Shown here in pieces: positions 10,172 to 19,348 of a DNA stretch of 64,000 bases (positions within the stretch are counted from its first letter, which is position 1; every line of letters starts with the position of its first letter). The notes under the pieces were generated by a model. It had not been told where the DNA came from. It did no database searches and worked only from the letters and a program-made list of their open reading frames with translations. Position numbers and translations under genes: made by a program. Source of the DNA: Tautonia rosea. GTDB lineage: Bacteria > Planctomycetota > Planctomycetia > Isosphaerales > Isosphaeraceae. The stretch covers positions 1-64,000 of the forward strand of contig NZ_JABBYO010000019.1 in NCBI RefSeq assembly GCF_012958305.1, given 5' to 3'.

Positions 10172-11530
10172 TCAAGCTCCCCCCGAATGTGAAGCATGAG
10201 CGGCGTCATAATGACGAAGTTCGACAAGAGCAGGATCGTGATTGGCGAGCAGGGGCCGTGAATTGAGGAAGAACGTGAATGCAGCCAGCCAGAGACCACC
10301 AAGCCCCAATATCGCCGCAATGTCGAAGAGATGCGGGATCGGCCGCTGATACCCGAGTGACGGAGCTAGGAGCCAGTAAAGATCCACAAGGTGAATCACA
10401 AAAATGAAGGCAGCAATGGCTCGGAGTCGTGTCGAACTTTCCTTATTCGACCGGAACAATAACACGAAGAACGGGAGGAAAAAGTGAAAGATCGCCAGAA
10501 AACCAACGACGTATTGCCAACCAAACCGTGATCGCTGGAGGTACCAAGGAATCTCCTCGCTGAGATCGCCACTCCAAACAATCAGGAATTGGCTGTAGGA
10601 AGTGTATGCCCAGAGCATGACGAAGGCGAGCATCAGGTTTCCGAGGTCCCTCAGCCGTTTAGGCTGAACAAGGTCTCCCAACGCTCCTCGTTCGGCCAGC
10701 AACGTCGTAACGATGTTGAGCAAGGCAAAGGTCTGAAGACCCATACCGACAATCAACATCGCGCCGTAGATCGTCGAGTACCAATCGGGGTCAAGTGACA
10801 TCCCCCAATCAAACATGGCAAATGTGCCCGTGAGAAATGCAAGGATCAGACCAGGAGCCCCCAGGAGAGCCATTCTGCGGGTCGGTACGCCAGGGTTCGG
10901 GGAACGATCCTGCTCGCCTGACCAACGAACGAGCAAAAAGGCGAGCACACCCCAGATCACGAAGTAGCCAGCAGACCTCGCAAAGTAGAATGGCTTTTGG
11001 AACCAAATCTCTTTGTGATTGAAGTGCGAAGCGTGACCGTGTTCTTGAGAATCAGCATGTCCAGCCCCGGCCGATTCATGATCGGAATCGGAGTGCGTGT
11101 CCTCGTGATCTGTATCTGCTGCGTGATTCTCTGAAGAATCGTGGGCACTATGACTGAGTCCGTGATCTGCCCCAGCCCAGGGGTAAATCTGGCTGACTCC
11201 GAACGCGATCGGCAAAAACAACGGCGTCATCAAAACGAGGGTCGAGGCGCCGGCTTCTAGAGGGCGTCGGAGAATTAATCCCCAGGTTCCTCCTGCAAGA
11301 TGATTCAGAAGCAATAGGCTGAGGCAGGCGAAAGGGAGCCCAAACCAGAAGATGTACGCGATCAGATAGGATCGCAGAACCTGCTGGACGTCGTAAAAAG
11401 CACCCAGGATGCAAAGTAAGAGACCTGCGATTCCAACAATGCCGGCGATTCGAAAGACTTGTTCCAAACGGTTGGCAAGGGCATCGCCATTCCCATTGCC
11501 GTTCCCATTCTTTCCGAAGAAACTCGTCAC
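10172..11530 (-). CDS. actF: Alternative Complex III subunit ActF (NrfD-like quinone-binding subunit 2)
   Basis: A polytopic membrane protein of 452 residues with about ten helices, related to ActC/NrfD/PsrC, forming the second membrane core subunit of Alternative Complex III (quinol to cytochrome c oxidoreductase). Helical segments include AGIVGIAGLLLCILGAFYD, ARSAGYFVIWGVLAFLLV and VVGFLAIFHFFLPFFVLLF. Two oddities are visible. The N-terminus has an NGNGNGNG repeat. Between helices at about residues 121-172 lies a loop with twelve His and many Asp/Glu, which looks like a metal-binding insertion and is absent from the ActF proteins I remember. The start overlaps actE by four bases and the next gene follows after three. 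Confidence 0.9.
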   Translation of the reverse strand: MTSFFGKNGNGNGNGDALANRLEQVFRIAGIVGIAGLLLCILGAFYDVQQVLRSYLIAYIFWFGLPFACLSLLLLNHLAGGTWGLILRRPLEAGASTLVLMTPLFLPIAFGVSQIYPWAGADHGLSHSAHDSSENHAADTDHEDTHSDSDHESAGAGHADSQEHGHASHFNHKEIWFQKPFYFARSAGYFVIWGVLAFLLVRWSGEQDRSPNPGVPTRRMALLGAPGLILAFLTGTFAMFDWGMSLDPDWYSTIYGAMLIVGMGLQTFALLNIVTTLLAERGALGDLVQPKRLRDLGNLMLAFVMLWAYTSYSQFLIVWSGDLSEEIPWYLQRSRFGWQYVVGFLAIFHFFLPFFVLLFRSNKESSTRLRAIAAFIFVIHLVDLYWLLAPSLGYQRPIPHLFDIAAILGLGGLWLAAFTFFLNSRPLLANHDPALVELRHYDAAHASHSGGA

Positions 11531-12153
11531 TGGGCCGTCTCCTGGGACTGCTGCACCCGTTGCCGGTCGGCCTCATCAAGGGTGTCAATCGGAGCGTTCT
11601 GGCTAAGTTGAAGTGCCTTGATATACGCCACCACCGCCCATCGGTCGTGAGGCTTGATTCGATGAGCGTAGGAATACATTGCTCCATAGCCTCGAGTGAT
11701 AACGTCGTAGACATGACCAACCGGAATATCGCGGAGGCGCTGTTCGTGAAGACTCGGAGGCTTTGGCATTCCCCGCTGTACGATCATCCCTTGGCCGTCA
11801 CCGAGGCCACCGTGGCAAGGTGAACAAAAAACGGTATATTGATCCCTTCCACGTTCAAGAACGGTCTCGTCAACCGGGAAGGGAAACGAGGTCGCGAGTT
11901 GACCGTTTTCTTGACCGTAATAAAGATGTTCGTCAGTGCGTGACCACCCGCGTGCGACGGTCCCAGCCACGAGGGGACGAGCTGAGAGTCCATCTGCGAA
12001 AAAGTCGCTCGCTTGAAAGGTGTCGTACCGAGGCTGGTCGTACATCTCCGTGCGACACCCACCAATCCCCAAAGCCCCAAGGATCAGGATCACGAGGGGG
12101 AACCCTCGTCGTCGATCAGATTGCCGCCGAAATGGTCGATTCCGGGGGTTCAT
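11527..12153 (-). CDS. actE: Alternative Complex III subunit ActE (monoheme cytochrome c lipoprotein)
   Basis: A monoheme cytochrome c of 208 residues, one of the exit electron carriers of Alternative Complex III. The heme-binding motif is FCSPCHGGLGDGQG, with a later Met in YSYAHRIKPHDRWAVVAYI context. A hydrophobic leader FPLVILILGALGIGGC has a lipobox-like end (GIGGC), so it is probably a lipid-anchored periplasmic protein. I chose ATG 12153. GGAGGTG lies six bases before it, and it makes an ATGA overlap with actD. The open frame extends upstream to 12237, but that would overlap actD by 88 bases. Downstream it overlaps actF by four bases. Confidence 0.92.
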   Translation of the reverse strand: MNPRNRPFRRQSDRRRGFPLVILILGALGIGGCRTEMYDQPRYDTFQASDFFADGLSARPLVAGTVARGWSRTDEHLYYGQENGQLATSFPFPVDETVLERGRDQYTVFCSPCHGGLGDGQGMIVQRGMPKPPSLHEQRLRDIPVGHVYDVITRGYGAMYSYAHRIKPHDRWAVVAYIKALQLSQNAPIDTLDEADRQRVQQSQETAQ

Positions 12154-12692
12154 TGGTGCACCTCCGAGAGCGATTCGGGCGTGAACCCCTCCAGAAACGA
12201 ACGGGTCTCCTGTTCGTGGAATTGATCGTCGTCCCAACGAATAAACAGGAAGAATCGGTCGTGAGAGGCGCGGGCGAACTTTTCCACGCTAAATACCGGG
12301 TGGTAAGGCATCGGAAGCCCGTTGAGAAACAACATACCGAAGACGGCTGCGAAAGCAGCGGCCAAAATCGTACATTCGAAGGTCACCGGAATGAAGGCCG
12401 GCCAGCTATTGAGCGGTTTGCCTCCGATGTTAACCGGATAGTCGATCACAGAGGCGAAGTACTGCATGGCAAAACCGCCAAGACCACCGAGTAAACCCGC
12501 CGTGAAGACGATCGCGGGAATTCGGTTTTTCCGAAATCCGATTGCCTCGGCCAGCCCTTCCACTGGGAACGGGGAATGGGCCTCCATCCGCCGATACCCG
12601 GCCTCTCGCGCTTTGCTCGCCGCAGTGACCAGTTCGGACGGCGATTTGAACTCAGCGATGTACCCGTAGAGTTCTGGGTGGGTCACGTCCAT
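12150..12692 (-). CDS. actD: Alternative Complex III subunit ActD (DUF3341)
   Basis: A 180-residue protein of the DUF3341 family, the membrane-anchoring ActD subunit of Alternative Complex III. It begins with a soluble ferredoxin-like-fold region (YGYIAEFKSPSELVTAASKA, then RRMEAHSPFPVEGL). Two membrane helices follow (about 58-80 and 100-127) around the conserved PVNIGGKPLNSWPAFIPVTFE segment, then a polar tail with HDRFFLFI. It lies 19 bases after actC and its stop is overlapped by the actE start. Confidence 0.93.
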   Translation of the reverse strand: MDVTHPELYGYIAEFKSPSELVTAASKAREAGYRRMEAHSPFPVEGLAEAIGFRKNRIPAIVFTAGLLGGLGGFAMQYFASVIDYPVNIGGKPLNSWPAFIPVTFECTILAAAFAAVFGMLFLNGLPMPYHPVFSVEKFARASHDRFFLFIRWDDDQFHEQETRSFLEGFTPESLSEVHQ

Positions 12693-12711
12693 CGTTCAGT
12701 TCCACTCCCGA

Positions 12712-14142
12712 TCAGGCGTGCGACGAGTTGCTCTTGCCGTGTCCGTCGTTGCCAAGATTCTTGCGATGGTCCACCTCGTAAGCCAGTTCCTGCATCTCGC
12801 TGATCGCAATCGCAGGCAGGACCCGGATAAAGAGGAACAGCAGGCAGAAGAAAACGCCGATCGTTCCGAGGTAGAGCGACCAATCCCAGAAGGTTGGGGT
12901 GTACTCCTGCCAATTGGCGGGAACGAAATCCTGGCTCAAGCTCGTCACCACAATGATGAATCGTTCCAGCCACATGCCGACGTTCACCAGGATCGAGATC
13001 AGCCAAAGCACGATCACGTTGCGACGAGCAAACTTGAACCAAAGCAGTTGCGGAATCACGATGTTGCAGGCAATGAGCGCCCAGTAAAATGCCCAGTATG
13101 GTCCGAAAGGACGTCCTGGTCCGAGCATCATGAAGAACTCGTATTCATTCTCACCGTACCAGGCAATGAAGTCCTCCATTAAATAGCCGTAAGCAACGAT
13201 GAGTCCTGTCGCCAGCATGACCTTGGCCATGTTGTCAAGATGACGATCAGTGATGAAGTCTTTCAGGTCGTATACAGCTCGAAGAGGGATCGCCAGGGTC
13301 AGTACCATGGCAAAGCCTGAGAAAATCGCTCCGGCAACGAAGTAAGGCGGGAAAACCGTCGTATGCCATCCAGGAACCACGCTCACAGCGAAGTCGTAAG
13401 ACACAATCGTGTGCACGGAGACGACCAGAGGGGTCGCGAGTCCCGCAAGGAGTAAGTACGACGTCTGATACCGAGCCCAGTGCCTGGCAGAACCTCGCCA
13501 GCCCATCGACATCACGCCGTAAATCAGCTGTGCAATCTTGTTTTTCGCGCGGTCTCGGAGATTGGCGAGGTCAGGGAGCAGGCCGACGTACCAGAAGAGG
13601 AGCGAGACTGTTGCATAGGTTGAAACCGCAAAGACGTCGAAAACAAGAGGGCTTCGAAATTGCGGCCAGAGCGCCATGGTGTTCGGATACGGCATAAGCC
13701 AATAGAACACCCAGGGCCGGCCGAGGTGGAGAATTGGAAACATGCCAGCACAGGCGACGGCAAACAGAGTCATCGCCTCAGCGAACCGATTGATCGAGGT
13801 TCGCCACTCTTGCCGCAAGAGTAGCAAGATGGCTGAAATCAAGGTACCAGCGTGGCCAATACCGATCCACCAAACGAAATTGACAATTGCAAAGCCCCAC
13901 ATCACGGGGACGTTGAGGCCCCAGATGCCCGTGCCCTTCAGAAAAAGAACGGTCACGGACATCAGGAACAGCATTACAAACGCGAATGAGATCGCAAGGC
14001 CGAGGACCCAGCTCTTACGAATCCGGTCGAGAAGGACAACCGCAGTGAGCTTGTCCGAGACCGTCGCGAAGGTATGCCCAGGGCCAATGATCGGCAGCTC
14101 TGCAGCGCCAGTCCGCCCCGTCTGATCGTTCTCACTTGCCAT
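12712..14142 (-). CDS. actC: Alternative Complex III subunit ActC (NrfD-like quinone-binding subunit 1)
   Basis: An integral membrane protein of 476 residues with about ten helices, from the NrfD/PsrC family. ActC docks on the iron-sulfur subunit ActB and carries the quinol site in the known ACIII structures. Characteristic stretches are [37 protein letters not shown] and [22 protein letters not shown]. Both the GHAGTLIS helix and the [11 protein letters not shown] helix match the conserved regions of this family. The soluble N-terminus (about 35 residues) contains [16 protein letters not shown]. It lies ten bases downstream of actB and shares the operon with actD. Confidence 0.95.
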   Translation of the reverse strand: MASENDQTGRTGAAELPIIGPGHTFATVSDKLTAVVLLDRIRKSWVLGLAISFAFVMLFLMSVTVLFLKGTGIWGLNVPVMWGFAIVNFVWWIGIGHAGTLISAILLLLRQEWRTSINRFAEAMTLFAVACAGMFPILHLGRPWVFYWLMPYPNTMALWPQFRSPLVFDVFAVSTYATVSLLFWYVGLLPDLANLRDRAKNKIAQLIYGVMSMGWRGSARHWARYQTSYLLLAGLATPLVVSVHTIVSYDFAVSVVPGWHTTVFPPYFVAGAIFSGFAMVLTLAIPLRAVYDLKDFITDRHLDNMAKVMLATGLIVAYGYLMEDFIAWYGENEYEFFMMLGPGRPFGPYWAFYWALIACNIVIPQLLWFKFARRNVIVLWLISILVNVGMWLERFIIVVTSLSQDFVPANWQEYTPTFWDWSLYLGTIGVFFCLLFLFIRVLPAIAISEMQELAYEVDHRKNLGNDGHGKSNSSHA

Positions 14143-14152
14143 CGACTCCGCC

Positions 14153-17100
14153 TCACGCCGTCGCGATCTCGGGATTCGGGTTGGTCACGCGAGCCAGGTA
14201 CGTCGTGCGAGGCCGAGTGTTGAGATCCTCGGCCAGCATTCCGTAATTGCGCGGCGACTTTTTGAGCCGGGTCACCTGCGCCGTTTCGTCGTTCAGATCT
14301 CCAAAGACCAGAGCCTGGGTCGGACAGGCGGCCTGACAGGCAGTGACGATCTCGCCGTCCCGCACGCGTCGCCCTTCGATCTCCGACTGGATCTTGCCTT
14401 CATAGATACGTTGAACACAGTAGGTGCACTTCTCCATGATGCCCCGGGATCGCACCGACACATCGGTGTTGTTCAGGAGCACCAGAGGAGAGAAGCCCGA
14501 ACCAAGCTCGGATTCTTTGAGTTGGATTTCGGGATAGTTCAGGAAATTGAACTTTCGAACCTTGTAGGGGCAGTTGTTACTGCAGTACCGCGTGCCAACG
14601 CAGCGGTTGTAAACCATATTGTTGAGCCCCTCGTGATCGTGGACGGTTGCACCGACAGGGCAAACCGGCTCGCACGGGGCTTTCTCGCAATGCATGCAGA
14701 ATCGCGGCTGAAAGGCAATCTTAGGGTTGTTGAGCGCAGGCTCCTGACCAGCGGGTGTTTCGATCGCAAAATAGCGGTCCACCTCCATCCAGTGCATGAC
14801 CCGACCGCGAATCACCTCTCGCTTGCCGACGACCGGAATATTGTTCTCCGCCTGACAGGCCACGACGCAAGCGGCACAGCCCACACAGCGGTTCAGATCC
14901 ACGGTCATCCCCCAGGCATACCCTGGATGACCATTCCACCCTTCACCGCGGTCCGCAGAATAATCAAACTCGGGATAGAGAGAGTCTGTCGTCTCACCAA
15001 ACCGAGCAGAGAAATGCTGATTCAGGTGAGCAAAATCCGGTTGGGACTGGTACGTTTCCAGGGTTGCTTCACGGTAGAGATCTCGCCCATCAATTGAACC
15101 TTGCAGTTGCGTGGACGCGAGTTCATATTTTTGATTTGTTCGATTAAGCGAAACACCAGGAATAATCCAGGGTGCCGCGGAGGATCGAACGGTATAGGCA
15201 TTGAATCCAGTGCCGTTGCCGACACGGCCAGCCCGCACTCGGCCGTATCCAAGATGGAGCGTCACGGCTCCCTCGGCATGGCCAGGCATCACAAAGATCG
15301 GTACGTCCAGTGTCAGCGTTCCGACGGTCAGCCCAACCACGTCCCCCGTCTGCAAACCTGCGAGAGGTCCGGTAGACGCCTCGTCCACCATTGAGACGGG
15401 CACCATCAAGGCATTGTCCCATGTAAGCTTGGTAATGGGCTTGGGACATTCCTGAAGCCAGGCATTGTTGGCGAATCGCCCGTCGAAAATCGTTGGGTCG
15501 GGAGCAAGGACGAGTTCGAGGTCGCCTTCAGTGGGTTCGAAGTCTTCCACAGTCGCCAGTGAGGCAGTGTCGGAAATCGAGACGTCAACGGGAGCGAAAG
15601 CGGTTCCTTCGATTAATCCGTCGTGAAGACATCGCCGCCATCTTCGAGCAAACCCGCTCGATCCAGAGACCTCACCGCTTGAGCCTTCCTCAAGTTCATT
15701 TTGCCAGAACGCTTCGAGCAAGGCTCGACCGTCGGGATTCCGATCCCCTCGGATCGCCGCGACGACTTCGAGGCTCGATCGTCCGCCGAACAGAGGCGCG
15801 ATCAGTGGTTGCGCCAGAGTTGCCGTTCCATCGAAAGCCCGACCATCTCCCCACGCTTCCAGGAAATGGGCCTGAGGAACATGCCACTGGCAAAGCTCTC
15901 CTGTCTCATCCAAATAGAGGCCGAGATGAACACGAAGGGTGTTTTCCGCATCAATGAGCGCTTCTCGGAAATTCAGATCCGAGGGAGCATCATAGACAGG
16001 GTTGACTTCAAGCATGACCAGGGTGTCAACCGCGCCGGTGTTCAGGTCATTCACCAACCCCTGGAGTGATTCCCCTTGGTTGACCGACTCGACGATCGGT
16101 TCGATCCACTCGATCGTCTTCCCAAAATTTCCAAGGGTCTCATTGATGGCGAAGGCTAAGGCGTGAACGACCGGTGGTTGGCCTTCTCCGGCAACCACGA
16201 GCGAAGCCCCAGGATGCTCACTCAAATCGCGAGCCAACGGGCCAATCCATCGACTGGCCTCATCGGGTAAGGACACTGAAGGCTCAGGGAGTCCCGAGAT
16301 TCCCAATTCCCTGGCGAGCATCAAGGCAAAATCCTTGACTCGACTTGCAGGCAGAGGCAGCCGATGATCCGCGTTCGACCCAGTCAACGTCAGGTTGCAC
16401 TCGACAGCGTAATGCCGGCTCATCCCATCAGGATGGTCGGGGTTCCGACGGTCAGCATAACCGCGAGCATGAACGAGATGTCCCGGGCCGAACGCCAGGA
16501 AGTCCGCGTCAAGTGTCACGAGTCGATCGGCGCGATCAACATGGAGAATCGCCTGTCGATCTTCACCGAATGCCCGAATGGCTCCGTCCCGAGCATGATC
16601 TCGGTTCACAGGCTCATACTGAATCCAGCGAGCGTTCGGGAACTCGTCGAGCAGACCCTGAATCTGTGCTCGAAGCGTGGGAGAGGAAATGGGGCGAGTG
16701 AGAATTCGAAGCCCCTCCCCCTGCCCCTTTGCTTTCAGCTGCTCGTATTGCTCAAGCATGGCAACCTGGAAATCTTCCCAGGTCTTCGGCCTGCCATTGC
16801 GAAGCACCGTTTGCGAGCGATCCGGATCATAAAGTGAAAGCAATTCAGCCTGACAGAACTGATCCGTCGATCCTACCGTTGTATTGATCGGGGATGCGTC
16901 AGGATCGGAGGCGATTCCCTTTAACGTTTCGATTGTCTCGGTCGTCAGACTCGCAGGAGAAGCCGGATGTAGGGCATTTCCTTCGATTTTGATCGGGCGA
17001 CCTTCCTGACTCTCGACCAGGAGTCCGATGCAATCACCAGCAAGACTCATAGAAGTCGCAAAAAAGAGCGGCTTCCCCTGAACCATCTCTTCAGGAGCCT

Positions 17101-17386
17101 TGACGTAAGGAACAATCTTCTCCTGAGGCTGAAACGCGCAACCACTCACTCCGGCAAGGGCAAGCGATGCGGCCATCAACTTGAGAAATTGACGGCGACT
17201 CTCTGGATCATCCCAGGAGTCTGCCTGCTCAGGGAATTCCCGCTGAATATAGCTGAGGAATTCGTCCGTCTCGGTCAATTGCTCAAGGCCACGCCAGTAC
17301 CGAGGCCCGGTTGCGCCCTCGAGTTGTGTGCGAAGGCGAGCCAGGTTCAAAGGCGTCCGCTTCGGAGCGTGCTGGGACTCTCTCAT
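14153..17386 (-). CDS. actB: Alternative Complex III subunit ActB (molybdopterin-like domain plus FeS ferredoxin)
   Basis: A large periplasmic-side subunit of 1077 residues that relays electrons in Alternative Complex III. The N-terminal part has a Tat-type leader, [17 protein letters not shown] (about residues 57-75), preceded by an unusually long tail. It is followed by a molybdopterin-oxidoreductase-like domain (about 80-730) that in known ACIII proteins binds no molybdenum cofactor. The C-terminal domain (about 770-1050) shows four cysteine groups: [35 protein letters not shown], and CTYC with a later CQAAC. The third group has only three Cys, which gives three 4Fe-4S and one 3Fe-4S cluster, as known for this family. 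I chose ATG 17386, which overlaps the actA stop (ATGA). A TTG at 17404 is an alternative. Confidence 0.95.
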   Translation of the reverse strand: MRESQHAPKRTPLNLARLRTQLEGATGPRYWRGLEQLTETDEFLSYIQREFPEQADSWDDPESRRQFLKLMAASLALAGVSGCAFQPQEKIVPYVKAPEEMVQGKPLFFATSMSLAGDCIGLLVESQEGRPIKIEGNALHPASPASLTTETIETLKGIASDPDASPINTTVGSTDQFCQAELLSLYDPDRSQTVLRNGRPKTWEDFQVAMLEQYEQLKAKGQGEGLRILTRPISSPTLRAQIQGLLDEFPNARWIQYEPVNRDHARDGAIRAFGEDRQAILHVDRADRLVTLDADFLAFGPGHLVHARGYADRRNPDHPDGMSRHYAVECNLTLTGSNADHRLPLPASRVKDFALMLARELGISGLPEPSVSLPDEASRWIGPLARDLSEHPGASLVVAGEGQPPVVHALAFAINETLGNFGKTIEWIEPIVESVNQGESLQGLVNDLNTGAVDTLVMLEVNPVYDAPSDLNFREALIDAENTLRVHLGLYLDETGELCQWHVPQAHFLEAWGDGRAFDGTATLAQPLIAPLFGGRSSLEVVAAIRGDRNPDGRALLEAFWQNELEEGSSGEVSGSSGFARRWRRCLHDGLIEGTAFAPVDVSISDTASLATVEDFEPTEGDLELVLAPDPTIFDGRFANNAWLQECPKPITKLTWDNALMVPVSMVDEASTGPLAGLQTGDVVGLTVGTLTLDVPIFVMPGHAEGAVTLHLGYGRVRAGRVGNGTGFNAYTVRSSAAPWIIPGVSLNRTNQKYELASTQLQGSIDGRDLYREATLETYQSQPDFAHLNQHFSARFGETTDSLYPEFDYSADRGEGWNGHPGYAWGMTVDLNRCVGCAACVVACQAENNIPVVGKREVIRGRVMHWMEVDRYFAIETPAGQEPALNNPKIAFQPRFCMHCEKAPCEPVCPVGATVHDHEGLNNMVYNRCVGTRYCSNNCPYKVRKFNFLNYPEIQLKESELGSGFSPLVLLNNTDVSVRSRGIMEKCTYCVQRIYEGKIQSEIEGRRVRDGEIVTACQAACPTQALVFGDLNDETAQVTRLKKSPRNYGMLAEDLNTRPRTTYLARVTNPNPEIATA

Positions 17387-18132
17387 CGGTGGCAAACCGC
17401 GCAATTGGTCAAGGGAGTGTTATGGCCGAGCGTGGGAACCTCATACATCGCAGCCAGAAGCTGCCCGAGTTCCTCCTGAGAGACATAATCGTCTTCCATC
17501 AGAAACTCCTTGGATTCCGCATCGGCTTCACGCGTAACGAACGCCTTGACAGCCTCTTGGTCTTTGTCGACCGACCATTCAAGGTTGTAGATTTCTTCGC
17601 GTGGACGCAGGTGCTTCTCAGGGTTCCGGTGACATTCAAGGCACCAACCCATGCTCATCGACTCTTCCTTCCAGGCCAACGGCATCAAATCGACGCGACC
17701 GTGGCAAGAATAGCAGCCGACCCCCTTGTTCACGTGGATTGCGTGATTGAAGTAGGTGTAATCCGGAACATCGTGGATGCGATTCCACTCCAGCGGGCGA
17801 TCCAGTGCCAAGCTTTCCCTCACGGGGGCAAGCATTGGACTGTCCGTCCAGATCTGCGAATGGCAGCTCATGCACGTGTAGGTCGGGGGCAACCCGGCGA
17901 ATGACGATTCTTCCACTGAGGTATGGCAGTAACGACAATCAATTCCCAAGCCCCGAACATGGTGTTCGTGAGAGAACGGGACCGGTTGCGATTTGACTAC
18001 ATGAACTTCGGTCTGGTACGGCGACCGAATGACCATGTGCGTGACAAGGACCGCCCCCAGGGCAACGAACGCCCCGCCGAAGATGCTCGCTCGAGCGAGC
18101 GTGTTGGCGCTCGGGTGAAAAATCTGAGGCAT
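17383..18132 (-). CDS. actA: Alternative Complex III subunit ActA (pentaheme cytochrome c)
   Basis: First gene of the respiratory operon: a membrane-anchored pentaheme cytochrome c of 249 residues. Five CxxCH heme motifs are visible: CRYCH, CMSCH, CYSCH, CLECH and CAVCH. One N-terminal helix (about 16-36, ASIFGGAFVALGAVLVTHMV) anchors it on the periplasmic side. Conserved stretches PFSHEHHVRGLGIDC and YTYFNHAIHVNKGVGC supply extra His ligands. I chose ATG 18132, which has GAGGAG about five bases upstream. The open frame reaches 18156. Known function: it takes electrons from the ActB clusters and passes them toward ActE or the oxidase. Confidence 0.95.
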   Translation of the reverse strand: MPQIFHPSANTLARASIFGGAFVALGAVLVTHMVIRSPYQTEVHVVKSQPVPFSHEHHVRGLGIDCRYCHTSVEESSFAGLPPTYTCMSCHSQIWTDSPMLAPVRESLALDRPLEWNRIHDVPDYTYFNHAIHVNKGVGCYSCHGRVDLMPLAWKEESMSMGWCLECHRNPEKHLRPREEIYNLEWSVDKDQEAVKAFVTREADAESKEFLMEDDYVSQEELGQLLAAMYEVPTLGHNTPLTNCAVCHR

Positions 18133-18654
18133 TGCTCTCCTCGACTCGCCGACCAAGGCAAGACCACTCGGGCGACCGTCCGCCGAAGTCCCGCCCGCCA
18201 GGACATCCGTCTACCGAAAACCCAGGTGCCCGGGGGGGAACACCTCAAGGTTTAACGCCGATCGTGATTTATTTCACGAAGTTTCCGAAAAAACAAGGAT
18301 TGCACCCGAACCCAAGGACATGAGGTTCGCCAACGGAAGGGCATCCATCACGACGCTCTGGGAACTCATGCAACCCGCGAAAGAATCTGATGGCGGGCGA
18401 TTGGAATCTCGGCGTCAATTCAAGGATAACCGTTGTGTTGAACCAACACCGTTTCCAATAGACTAACCAAGGAGTACTTCCAGGACAAGACACCGGTCCT
18501 CTATTCGAATCGAGTTTTCGCCCCAATTTCCGCAACCGAATTCGAGAGAATCGTTTACAACTTCTTGTTTCACCTTTCGCGCTTCCTGCATGACGGACCG
18601 ATCGAGGGAAAACGTGAGGATTTTGTGCACAGAACTCCCCCGAAACAGTGTGTT
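18133..18654. other. Intergenic region upstream of the act-cox operon
   Basis: About 520 bases without a convincing gene lie between actA (leftward) and the MnmM-like gene (also leftward). The operon promoter must lie here, probably in the AT-richer part around 18250-18310, but no clear -35/-10 pair stands out. No hairpin terminator was seen after the methyltransferase gene. Confidence 0.5.
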
Positions 18655-19302
18655 TCAGATCATCGTTTTCGTCTTCGCTTCAGGAGAGAGGACGAGCAAC
18701 CAGGGGGCTGGCTGCACCGTTCCAAGCAGATCACAACGGAGGATCCCCAGTGAGGTCTTGCCAAGCATATGAGCCCAGTCGAGGACCTGTTCAGATTCTT
18801 CTCGACCAGACGGATGCCCCGGGTAAACCACCACGCTCACGAGACCTCCTGGTAACACCTGAGCCAATGCTGCATCGAGCGCCGCGAGTGTCGTCGCGGG
18901 TCGAGTTGCGATCGAATGATCGCCACCGGGAAGATAGCCAAGATTAAACATAACGACCCTTGGCCGACCCATTGCATGGCTGGGGGAGAGCAATCGATCG
19001 AGGGATTCGTGCCTGGCATGGGCCAACAGAACGCGATCCATCAATCCAGCCTTGACGAGTTGGCCTTGAGCGGTGCGCAACGCCATCGTTTGAACATCCA
19101 GTCCGAGAACCCGACCCGTTGGGCCGACCTGCTGAGCGAGCCAGAGCGTATCGTGCCCGTTGCCGACCGTCGCATCGATGGCGAAATCTCCCGCCCGAAG
19201 TACTGAGGCAACCAGAAGTCGAGCCAGTTCGACAATCCGAGGTAAACCGGTCACTCGGGAAATACCTCGACGAGGAACTGTGAAGGGGATTGAGGAAATC
19301 AA
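18655..19302 (-). CDS. Class I SAM-dependent methyltransferase, MnmM/YtqB family
   Basis: A 215-residue methyltransferase of the rRNA_methylase (PF06962, YtqB) family. Members of this family were shown to be MnmM, which methylates the 5-aminomethyl-2-thiouridine of tRNA wobble positions. The SAM-binding motif is DATVGNGHDTLWLAQ (about 43-57), followed by VLGLDVQTMAL. The family signature FNLGYLPGGDHSIATRPATT and the motif VVVYPGHPSGREESE are both present and intact. The open frame starts with TTG at 19302, next to GGGAG but without good spacing, so the true start is uncertain. It stands alone on the minus strand. Confidence 0.85.
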   Translation of the reverse strand: MISSIPFTVPRRGISRVTGLPRIVELARLLVASVLRAGDFAIDATVGNGHDTLWLAQQVGPTGRVLGLDVQTMALRTAQGQLVKAGLMDRVLLAHARHESLDRLLSPSHAMGRPRVVMFNLGYLPGGDHSIATRPATTLAALDAALAQVLPGGLVSVVVYPGHPSGREESEQVLDWAHMLGKTSLGILRCDLLGTVQPAPWLLVLSPEAKTKTMI

Positions 19303-19348
19303 CTCCCTGAATTGACAACTCTCGACCGAGGATCGAAATCCTTTCGAC

